A DNA stretch of 64,000 bases from Hormiphora californensis (taxonomy: Eukaryota; Ctenophora; Tentaculata; Cydippida; Pleurobrachiidae): positions 4,643,415 through 4,707,414 of the forward strand of contig CM035361.1 in assembly GCA_020137815.1 (NCBI GenBank). The letters run 5' to 3'. Both the position numbers and the translations under genes were made by a program. Positions 34,001 to 46,000 of this stretch are shown here, one piece after another (position 1 is the first letter of the stretch; every line of letters starts with the position of its first letter). The notes under the pieces are model-generated. The model searched no databases, was not told the DNA's origin, and saw only the letters and a list, made by a program, of their open reading frames with translations.

Positions 34001-37000
34001 GTGAAGCGCTTGGTCACCAACTAGGGTCTCCTAAGCAACTGTCTTGGTTATCATAGCAACTGCCTTGGTTACCATAGCAACCACCCTGGTTGCCATAGCA
34101 ACTAACATCGTATCAGCCAAAAATTGCTCTTAGAGTGCAAAATTCATCGGAAAATCTGAATTTGAAGCTTAGTCATCAATTTTACACCCATCTGGGGCAG
34201 GGAAACACCGCATTATGAATACATAATGCAATAATTCTTGTTGGGGAGTGGGGTTGGTCACGTTACTCACGGCCGAGGATTTGGGGTTTGTTTCTGGGGA
34301 CTGCAGGGGACTGGGAGGTTTGGTGCCGGATCTAGAGTTAATCAGTTAGGGTTTGGATGACTAATATTTAGTATAACTTACTTTCATTTGCTTGAAGCAT
34401 CATACACTAAAACAAATGGCCGAGTTAAAATCCCTTTTTTTCAGGGAAGGTGTTTTTTGAAGAAAAAATGGTTGATCGAGGTATCGCCTTGCTGACAAAT
34501 ATTCAGAAAGCTTTCCCAAGAGGATTTATACTCAACACAAGCATACTGGTACGCTGCAGATACTTATTACTAGGCTGCAGATACTTTTAAAACACCCTCC
34601 ACCATAATATTGAGATATGGAGTCAAGTTTATGACCAATTGTTTCAACAACACTCGAATCTCCCTTTCTCTCCATAGATCGAAGCGTTGAACTTCAAGTG
34701 GTCCCAACGACACAGCGGGCCCCACCCTACATCAGTTGGAATTGTACAGTCCTTGATGGATTGTAGTAGTAGCGTTGGAAATCTAGAGCCGTCTTACCTT
34801 GTCGCCAAAATCCTGTAAGAATGAAATACTTTCAATTCCGTATTGGTGGTGTCCGATTTGTACCTCACATTATCCCCAATTTGTGCACACTAAAGGTTGT
34901 CAAACTTTGCAGTTTATTGCTGTTTACCATAAATTTGAGCTGGGGGGTTCGTAGCCTATAATGGGGGTTCCTAGTTGGTTACGAAGTCACCCTTGTTATT
35001 ATTATTGCATATTGGGGTTACAGTGGCCAGTGGGGCCCCATGGCCCCACTGGCTCTCTCTCATTCATACGTTGCTGCTGCTGTACTGCTACTGGTACATT
35101 CTACTTCCTAGCTACCGTGTGTGTGCACCCTTTACCTGCATCGTGAATCAAACATCTGAATAGCTTGAGAGAGAGAGAGAATTTGATTGTTAACAAAACT
35201 TGATTTGTCAATCTGTGAATATGACAAAGACACGCTCTGCTTCTAAATCTGACTCTGTATCCAGCCCGATTCTTGAAATCTTTAATGATCCAGAAAGTGT
35301 CAACATCAGCTCGATAGAGGATTTGAAGAAACACTTTAACAGCCCTGCTAGTGTTGAGGATGTCCTCCTTGCTCTGTTTTGTATGAGTCGTCAGCAGCGG
35401 CAATTTCTGATTTGCCGCATACGGCGTCTAGACGGCGTCGCAACGCCGTCTAGACGGCGTCTAGACGGTATACCGTCTGGACGGGTTTCGGTGAAATCAG
35501 CTAAAAACGGTACCGAAATTGCTTGAGACGGGTTATAGACGGTATCAGACGGTCTCTAGACGGGTTATAGACGGTATCAGACGGTGTTGCGACGGTATCA
35601 GACGGTCTCTAGACGGTGTCTAGACGGTACCGTCCCGGCGTCTGGACGGCGTCTGGACGGTGTCTAGACGGTATCCGTCCGAAGTTGAGACGGCACGTCT
35701 GAAAATTGTACCAGACGTTGAGACGGACTTTTAGAACTCCGTCTGTATTTCAGACGGAGTTTTAAAAGTACGTCTCAACGCAGTCTAAAGGAAAATCGAT
35801 GAAAGTACCGTCTAGACAACGTCTCAACTGAAACCGGTCAACATACCGTCTAAACAACGTCTAGACAACGTCTAAACAGAATCTCGCGATTCAGTTTCAA
35901 ATACCGTCTAGACAACTTCTCCAGCAATTTCGATAAGAATACCGTCTAAACAACGTCTAGACAACGTTTCAAATAATGATGTCTAGACTCGACCGTTTTC
36001 GAAGACCATTCTGGATTACCCATGCCAGTTGGAATTAGTGGTAGATGTGTGCCTATTGAATGAAAATTACACATGTGTTTAACCAGCACAGTCGTACCGC
36101 GATGCTCGGGGACGGGAAAGGGGTTATCCTCCCGGTAATTTTCGTACCCAACTTCTTACATTCAACCAAACTGTTTTGGTATCTCCACATTCACTCTTAC
36201 ATCCAGCTATCGCGTTGTAATACAACTGTGAGATACTGTCTATGGCTGATACTATCAGTGATAGATAGTGTCGGTTATGAGACGTTGTTTAGACGGTATC
36301 TGTATCGGATTCGCTTAAGACGTTGTTTAGACGGTATTCGTATCGAAATTGCTGGAGAAGTTGTCTAGACGGTATTTGAAACTGAATCGCGAGATTCTGT
36401 TTAGACGTTGTCTAGACGTTGTTTAGACGGTATGTTGACCGGTTTCAGTTGAGACGTTGTCTAGACGGTACTTTCATCGATTTTCCTTTAGACTGCGTTG
36501 AGACGTACTTTTAAAACTCCGTCTGAAATACAGACGGAGTTCTAAAAGTCCGTCTCAACGTCTGGTACAATTTTCAGACGTGCCGTCTCAACTTCGGACG
36601 GATACCGTCTAGAAACCGTCCAGACGCCGTCCAGACGCCGGGACGGTACCGTCTAGACACCGTCTAGAGACCGTCTGATACCGTCGCAACACCGTCTGAT
36701 ACCGTCTATAACCCGTCTAGAGACCGTCTGATACCGTCTATAAACCGTCTCAAGCAATTTCGGTACCGTTTTTAGCTGATTTCACCGAAACCCGTCCAGA
36801 CGGTATACCGTCTAGACGCCGTCTAGACGGCGTTGCGACGCCGTCTAGACGCCGTATGCGGCAAATCAGAAATTGCCGTCAGCAGCGTGAGAATGAGATC
36901 CATCTTGAGAAGAAAGTAGTCAGTCTTACCACTGAAGTTGAGCGCCTTACTACTGATCTCGAGAAAGTGGAAGACAGGTTGCTTCGGTCCGAGGCGTATC

Positions 37001-40000
37001 AGGGAAGGAACACTGTCTTACTAGCTGGTGTACCCGACTCCACCAACGAGACCCAGAAACAGCTGGAGAACAAGGTTGTCACCGCCCTCAAGCTCGCTGA
37101 CCCCACTATCAGACCAGAACACCTTGGTATCGTACATCGGAACAAGGCAAGGCCTGCTGGTCGGACGGTTACAGTCGTCTTCAACCGTGCCCGACAGAAA
37201 GACACCGTGATGAGGAAACAGGGTAGAAACAAGATGAAGAGGATTAACTGTTCGGAGACCTGCCCACCTACTTGTACTGACCACCGGGGAGTTGCAGCAA
37301 TGCACAGACTATCACCAGCCCTGGCTGATCGCAAGAAGGAAATTGAGAATTTACCGAGTGTTGAATGGGTGTGCTTTTCAGGCCACCGTCTTTTTACAGT
37401 GTGCTATGACAAAGACAAAATTAAACACAACGTAATCCGAGCAAGTGATCTTGAAATGGATTAGTTGGCAGTGAATTTCTGTGTGTTAAGGAATGTGTTT
37501 TATTGGAATGTGCGTGAGAATAATTCTCTACCTCCTGCACACATTTTTTCTTAAACTTGCTGTTAACTTCCCTATTTTACCTCCTTTACCTGTTTTTTAA
37601 TACCCCTGTTTTTACCCTCTAGTTACCTACTCTTCCTTTTTGACCCATTTATCCATTTTTAATCCCACTAACAATCATTCTCTCTCTCTCCATTACTGCA
37701 TGTCTGTTATGTTTTCATCGTGTGCTGACGTGGAGGTCTGGGCTGTGGCGGTGCTCCTGTGGCGATCTACTATCTCGAGGCTGGTGTGTGTGTCTGTCTC
37801 TTACTATGTATCAGGTATTTCAATTACCCTACTAGTTGTCTCTAACCCCTCTATTGTAAATCCTGGTCCTAGAAAACTCAAAGTTATCTTTGCCAATGTT
37901 CAGGGTTTGGTTAGTCCTGGTCATGTTGGATCAGCTGACCCTCCCCTGAATATGGCCAAGGTATATGAAATTCAGGACTATGTTTACAGAAATGATATTG
38001 ATATAGTTATTTTTAATGAGACGTGGCTAAAATCTAAAATTGATTCTTCCCTAGTTTTCCCCCGTAACTATAAAGTTTTCCGTCAAGATAGAACTGGGTA
38101 CACACACCCCCGTGACCCCAATAACCCTCTTAAGTTTAGGGAAAATGGGGGTGGTGTACTTATAGCCCATCGTGAGAATATTGATGTTACCAGTGTTCGT
38201 TTCTCGGGTGTTAGAGCTAGAGCCGAGTTATTAACTATCTCCCTTTCTTTCTCTTCTGGGAAGAAACTATGTGTTTCGACTTTCTACAGAGTCGGAAATT
38301 TGAGTGAGGATAATTTTCTTCAGTTTAAAGAACATTTTAATGCTATTTTCTCTCGTCGTAATGTTTGCAAGCATGTACTTGTTGGAGATCTAAACTTTCC
38401 CGGTGTAGATTGGCCTCTGTCCTATCCCCGCACCGGGATCGAAGACAGTTTTCTGCGGTACCTGCTAGATGACTTGGGGCATAGTCAAATGATTAATACC
38501 CCCACACATATTGGTGGACGTATTTTAGATCTCTGCTTTACAAATGATCCTGAGTGTGTAAATAATTTTGATATTCTTGATTCTGATGTGCTATGCTCGA
38601 GTGACCACTTTCCTTTTACTTTCAATATTAACATGGACGTGAAAAATGTGAAAGAGGACCGACGTAAAGTGTTACTATTTGATAAGGGTGATTTTGAGAG
38701 TATATGTGCTGACTTGAGTGCCATTAACTGGACTAATGTTTTTACTGGTGACATGGAGTATAATGTTTCTGCTTTTAATTCCATCATCACTTCACTCATT
38801 GAGAAGTATATCCCCACTAAACTTGTTAAAAATATTGTCCTTCCCATTTGGTGGAGTAGCGAGTGTGAGAATGCCAGAACTAGAAAAGAGAATCTGCGTA
38901 AGCGTTATAAGAGTTCGGGTCTGAAATCTGATTATGACAATTTTAGTGCTGCTCGTTCTTATTTTAAAAATGTTTGTGATTCTAGAAGTAGAAATTGTCT
39001 TGATATTGATGATACTGATAACATTAGTAAGAAGTTTTGGAGACAGGTGAAGGTAAACTCCAAATCTACTCGGATACCCAACATTGTTAATGATGGTGTG
39101 GTGTTCAAGTCAGATTCGGAGGGACAATCTAACTTGTTCAACCAGCACTTTGTTTCTAATTTCTCTAGTCCTAGTAACTACAATATTGAGGAGACTGTTG
39201 AAAACATTTTTGATGCTGGGGATTTAGCCTCTTATGAATTCAGTGGAAGTGAGATACACTCCGTTCTATCTGCCCTGAATGCTCGTAAGGGGCCTGGCCC
39301 TGATGGTATCCATAGCATTGTCTTTAAAAAGTGTGCTGGTGTACTTGCATATCCCCTATCCCTGCTCTATAACCAGGCCTACTTCACTAGTGACCTCCCG
39401 TCCATCTGGAGATCCGCTAATGTAGTACCAGTCCACAAGTCAGGCGATAAAAGAGATGTTAGAAACTACAGACCTATTTCTCTTACTTGTATAGCTATGA
39501 AAGTTTTTGAGAGAATGATGAGTAACCGACTTCTTGACCTCTGTTTTGACAAGATTGATCGACGACAGCACGGTTTTCTCCCTGGGAGATCTTGTCTAAG
39601 TCAAATGATTTCTTTCACGGACACCCTCTTCCAGACTGATAACAACCGACTGACAACTGACATTATATATACCGATTACAAGAAAGCTTTTGATAGTGTC
39701 AGTCATGATATCATCTTGGAGAAGCTTACATCCAAATTTGGTATCACGGGTAAATTATTGGGTCTTATTCGTGTTTATCTTATGGGCCGTACCCAAAGAG
39801 TTGCTGTTGGAGGTAGTCTCTCATCCCCCCTGGCTGTTGCTAGTGGGGTACCACAGGGGAGTATTATCGGTCCCCTCTTGTTTGTTCTGTTTATGAATGA
39901 CGTGTATGACTGTCTCGAAGGTGATTGCGAGTGTCTTGTTTATGCTGATGATGTCAAGCTCTTTAATAAAATCACTAGTTTTAGAGATCACTTAGACCTA

Positions 40001-43000
40001 CAACTCAGTATTGATAACTTGTATCGATGGTCAGTTGATAATAAGATGACTCTACACCCCCTTAAATGTAAAGTAGTTTCTATTTGTTCTTCTCGTTGTG
40101 TGCAAACCTGGGGTCAACTTCCTTTCTTTTATATGAACTATACATTGAATGGAGTTGATCTTATCGGTGTTGACTCTCAGAGAGATTTGGGTGTTTTTGT
40201 GTCACAAGATTTGTCATGGAAATATCATATAGACTTTATACTTCAGCAGTTCACTGACCGTTTCAACATGCTTCGTAGAACTGTTCACTTCATTAAGAAC
40301 ATTCACCAGAGACGTATACTGTACCTCTCTCTTGTTAGGTCCCTTCTTGAGCACTGTCCCCAGGTTTGGGCCCCCACTCAGGTGGGTCTCCGTGTAAAGC
40401 TTGAGGCAGCTCAGAAGAGGGCCATCAAGTGGGTGTATTGCGTCAATCCCATTGTGAGTTGGAGTGAGGAAATATATTATCTTAACTTATCCAACATTAG
40501 TATTCTCCCTATTCACCTTCACTTTCTCTTTAATGATCTCAAGCTGTTCTACAAAGTTATTTCGGGTATTATAAATCTTGATCTTCCCCCTTATCTCTTT
40601 CTTAAGAGCCCTACTGACATCTCTTACCGAACCCGGGCTAACCGTGACATAATTGACCTTGTCGATTTCACCACGGTTGGCTGTACTGTTCAACCTCTGA
40701 GCGCAGCCTTTAGAAACAGCTTTTTTGTCAGAACTTACCCTAAATGGAATGAACTCCCAGTCGAAATCAGACAATCATCTTCCCTTGATATTTTCTCGAT
40801 TGGACTGAAGACCCGCCTATTTAAATCTATTACACCCCCTGCTCCCCCTTAACTTTCCCAGCTACTACAGACACACCACTCCAGCTCTCCTGCCTCGGAC
40901 GCCGCCATTAGACCACCTCCCTCCTCTTCAGCGCACCGTTATCTTCTTCTACCAGCATGCAGTGAAGGGTTGAGAGTTGAGAACTGTTTTTATAGGTTTA
41001 ATTAAGAACAATTTTTAATAGATATTTTTACTCTGGGTGCCACCTGTTATAGTGGACTGACTCCATGTTGGTGGAGCCCGGGACGTGCGGCTTTATTTAT
41101 TGACATTTATTTATTGTATATAACGTTCTAATTTTTCCATGATAAAAAAAATGGGGGTTCCTACTATTATAATGGGGGGTCACCATGACGTAGCATATAT
41201 TACAACAAAAATGCAACCTCCCCAGGTTCAATGTCACTCGCTTCTCGGATGCAAAGAAGATTCTGGAGACTCTACCCACTAAAACAAGTGCCACGCTGGA
41301 ATTACTGGCTAGTTGTTGGGTGGCGCTCGGTGATCAGATATCTGCCCTTAGTGTGTTCGAGGAGGCGAGGTGAGCCAAGAATTTAGAAGTTGTATGGAAT
41401 TATAAATCTAGAATGTTAACAACTCCCAGCTTGGTATAATGGCCTAACATCTTACGGTGAGAGATTGCCCAGCAATCGAAAAAGAATTTCCCTCGGTGTA
41501 CCCTTGTAAATTAGACGAGAAGGATCTTTGTTTTTCCACTTTTCACACTTCTATGTTTGATCAAGCTTTGTTTCCGAATTTCACACTTGCACCAGTGCTA
41601 CTAAGTAAGATATCTTTAAGGAGAAGTTCAACTTCCGAGACTAATGATTGATCCAAACAATTGGTGTTTTGTTTCTCATTTCGATTAGTTCAAGCTCCAG
41701 GTAACACTTTCTCGAGTACTTTCACTAGCATCTCTTCACAGAGCAAGAGACTAATGATTGAAAAGATTTACTAGCGCGAGTATAACAATACAGCCGGATT
41801 AGCTAGATGAATAGGTTGATTAAGAAACCACGTGTTGTTAGTTTTACACCTTACTCGACACCTGCCAACAAGAGCCTAGTATATTAACCCCCCCCCCTCA
41901 CTACTCACTACCACTACCGACCACTACCGACTACCGACCACTGGAAAAGAAGAAGAAGATGAAGTTCCTGATTGTTCTACTGATCGCCCTGGCCCACGCT
42001 AAGGACGATGGACTGAAGACCATCCTTCAAAGTCCCACCAAGACCCTGGAGCTCTACAAAAAGTTCAAGGGAGAGCAGCACCTCCAGTTTAGCTCTGCCG
42101 AGGAAGGGATGAGGTTCAGGCTGTTCAAATTGAGTGCCCATTTTGTTGCCAGCGAGAATGATGTTGAGGGAGAGACCGCCCACTTCGCACTCAACATGTT
42201 CTCCACGATGGCGGAGGCTGAGAAGCAGTCCTACCTGGGGCTCAATGTTACCGGACATGAAAATGATAACGATGATGTTGCAGATGATCTCCTAGCTGAG
42301 GGAGTTTCCGCTCCCAGTGAGAAACTCTGGACGAACGAGGGAAAGGTGACACCGGTGAAAAACCAAGGTTCCTGTGGATCTTGCTGGACTTATGGAGCTG
42401 TCGGAGGTCTGGAGACGAGGTACGCTACCAAAACCGGTGTACTGAGAAACTTCGCCGAGCAGGAGTACCTTGACTGTGTCTACAGCACCCGAAACGGATG
42501 TAATGGAGGATGGCCCGATGATTGTTACACATACTCTGCTAGATACGGACGACTGGCACCTTCCTCTTCTTACTCCTACCGTGGATATGATAGTACCTGT
42601 AAAAGGAACTTCCATAATGACGGTCTTGTAGCCGCAACGATTAACGGTAAGATATCCGTAGGAGTATCTGAGTCCCAGAACATTGCTGCACTGGCTCATG
42701 GTTCCCTTTCTATGGCTTTCCAGGCGACAACCCGGTTCTTGAGTTATTCTGGAGGAATCCTGTCAGACAACACATGCACGGGGCGAGCTAATCATGCTGT
42801 TACTGGAGTGGGTTACACCTCTGAATATATCCTGGTTAAAAACTCCTGGGGAAGCAGTTGGGGTGATCGCGGTTTCGTCAAATTCGCCCGGGGATACCCT
42901 AGTGACTGCAAGCTGTTCGCCCACTCTAGCTACCCTGCCCTCAGTTCCACTGGATACCCAGATTCTGGGTCCGATGCCGCTACCACCTACAACCCCAAGC

Positions 43001-46000
43001 CGTGTGAGAATACCGTCAGTGGGGAGTTGTGCAGGCAGTATGATGACGCGTACAATTACTGCAAGTACGATTGGTTTAAGGAGGACTACTGCAGGAAGTA
43101 TTGTACTAAGTGCAGTGACTAGTGGTACGCCATACTTTGTGACGACATGGAGTCTGGAGACATGAGCACATATGTGCTAGACAAGACTACTGCAGCTGCA
43201 CTGCAGCTCCCCCTAAAGACTAGAGGAGAATATGTAGATTGTAGTTCTAATTCAAATTTATTGATTTAATAAATTATTATGCATTGAAAACTACGGGTGT
43301 TTCATGAGCCATGGTTCACTAATTTCGCTATTGGTTACTTTCAAATCATGCACTCATATGTGATGTCTCACACCCGTCGACGGAAATATGAGTATTTGAG
43401 TATTTCATACTGACTAGGGAACCCATCAAGTTGAAGCCCCGTCGACTACGAAAATCGTGCTAAAAGGAGTTTGGGTTAATCAATCAGTGGTTTCCTGTAC
43501 TGCTGCAGTATACACGCCATTTATTTATTTTAACATTTGAAGTCAGTTAGTGATTTCCTCATTCTTCTTTTTGGCAGCTGATAACAGTTTATTTGATGTA
43601 GGTTACCCAGCTGCCCTACGATGCATGATTCCTATAACAACTATAATGGCTAGGAAAAAATCAATGGGGTGTTACACTGTTACACAATCAATTTGTTGAA
43701 GCTATATATTATATTTTCTACTAGCTGGAGTATATAAGCTACGTAATGTTTCTAAACCAATATATCAAAAGTCTTATAAGTACATAGTGCTAAATAGGAC
43801 AGTACTATAATAGGTACTTAGGGAACCCCTCTCTCTCTCTCTCCCCCTCTCTCTCTGACTAATCAGATACAGCTGCCTCACCTTGGATCATTGCTAGGTG
43901 GTGGACAAGTAACTCGATGCCACAACCTGTCAACTCAATTATTGAAGCATTTAGCAAAGTTTTTCTTTTTCCCCCGTCAATATTTAACACCAATCAACGC
44001 GAACGGTGTTAGTACAATTCATTCAACTAGCACAGTTATTTATTTATTCCTTCAATGTCTCGTGGTCTAACAGATGTGTGTTCCTTTGTTTTTAACCCCT
44101 CCCCTCTCGTCACATGACCAGCCTTCCTTTGTTTTATATTTTCTAACCCACCCTGTCATATGACCACAGAAGCTTCTTATAAAAGCAACGGTGTGATGTT
44201 CGTTAACTATTACTACGTTATACTACCACTTAAAGAGGCCCTCTACTACTACAATCACCATGAGGATATTCCTGTTGATCGTTTTGGTTATTGGGGTTAC
44301 ACTGGCGACTAATGATGCGATCAAATGGATCTACTTGGAGAACAAGTCCGGGACTTCTGGCTCTGGAAACTATGTTGGAGTTCCTCGGATTATGAATTAT
44401 GCCGACTGGAAGGGAACTGTGTGCAAGAAGGGGTTTGGACAGAATGAGGCTGACTTCCTGTGCCGCAAGATTGGCTTCCCTGGTGGGGGAACGTTCACAA
44501 CCTACGGAGATCTTGAGGGAAAGTACCAGACTTCTACACATTTATGGCAAAACTACCCAGGAAAAATTACAATTACCAACTGTAAGGCAAACGCAGTGAG
44601 ACTAAGTGATTGCAACTACCAATATGGCGGGTACTGTACAATAGACGACACTGTGGCCCTGAAGTGTAATCCCACGTGGGAGCTGGAGAAAGTGGAGTTA
44701 AAGAGGAACGTCAGCAGCACGGTTGTAAGTGGCAGCTACGGGACAGTGATCACCGCGATGAGAAATACTGCTGATGGATCCTTAAAAAGTGGCATGTATT
44801 ACCGTGGTTATGACTACTCTCCATCCACTAGGGATTTCTTCTGCAGAAAGGCAGGCTATCCTCTTGGGGCCGAGGATCATGGAACAAACGAAAACAAACG
44901 GAATGAAAGCCTAGCGGAAGCATTCATTGGACGCCAATTTGCGTTCCCACGTGGTTGTAACTGCCCGGCAGGTACAAAGGATCTATCAGAGTGCGGCAGG
45001 TCTTATAGACCTTTTACCTATAATACACGTACATGGGAGGAAGGGGAAGTTTTATTTTGTAGGACACCAGCGCCCACACCAGCACCCACACCAGCACCCA
45101 CACCAGCACCCACACCAGCACCCACACCAGCACCCACACCAGCACCCACACCAGCACCCACACCAGCTCCCACACCAGCACCCACACCAGCACCCACACC
45201 AGCTCCCACACCAGCACCCACACCAGCACCCACACCAGCACCCACACCAGCACCCACACCAGCACCCACACCAGCACCCACACCAGCTCCCACACCAGCA
45301 CCCACACCAGCACCCACACCAGCACCCACACCAGCGCCCACACCAGCACCCACACCAGCACCCACACCAGCACCAGGGCCTTGGAACTCGACGATAACCA
45401 TAGAAACGGGACACGGGTTAAAATCAGCCAAGGGCACTGTCGTCCTTAAAAACCAGTACACCCTGAAGAAAAGCCTGATCTGTGGTAAAGACTTGGACCG
45501 ACATACCGCTGATTTAATTTGTAGGGCAGCGGGACTCCGGTTTGCAGAAGCGATTGCGATCAACTACGAGATTTCTCACGACGACCGATTGGATTGCTCT
45601 TACGTCAGGGAGAATGGCATCCAGCCGATACTGACAAATGTAAGCTGCCCCCGTAACGCTTCCTCCCTTGACTCCTGTTCTACAAGCCCAGTTGATGGTG
45701 GAGTGTGTGATGCAGACAGTGGACTACACTTGACCTGCACAGACGACATCCCTCCTTCCTCCGTGTGGGATCTAGTTGATATAACACTGGCCAGGAACCC
45801 AGGAGGAGGCCACATGCCGGAGAATGTTGTTTGGAATGGAAACTTTGGGACAGCCATCGCAACCTTGCACAGCCGTGAGAATGGAACCTTCCTGACAGGT
45901 CTGGTACCTGTCAGTGCCATGATACAAGGGAGCCCCTACTGCAACACCCAAGCCATGTGCCAGTCCATCTTGGATGCCTCGACCAGCTTCGCTGACTACA

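Larger units (their letters stand above)
34974..41149 (+). mobile_element. Near full-length APE-type non-LTR retrotransposon
   Basis: The element is bounded by a 14-bp duplication AATGGGGGTTCCTA (34960-34973 and 41150-41163) and ends in eight A's. It has a roughly 250-bp 5' leader, ORF1 (35221-37464, interrupted by a foldback element), ORF2 (about 37640-40852) and a 300-bp 3' tail. Without the insertion it would be about 4.7 kb. ORF2 is intact, so the copy is recent. The domain order endonuclease then reverse transcriptase, with no ribonuclease H, fits the CR1/L2/Jockey group. It sits in an intron of the helical-repeat gene on the same strand. Confidence 0.9.

Noticed and set aside
37640-40852. 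ORF2 as a host gene
   Set aside because: Endonuclease and reverse transcriptase motifs, a 14-bp duplication and the poly(A) show it is a LINE.
45014-45563. Antisense frames made of GAGV, WVLV or CWCG repeats
   Set aside because: They mirror the TPAP-coding minisatellite of the SRCR gene and have no independent support.
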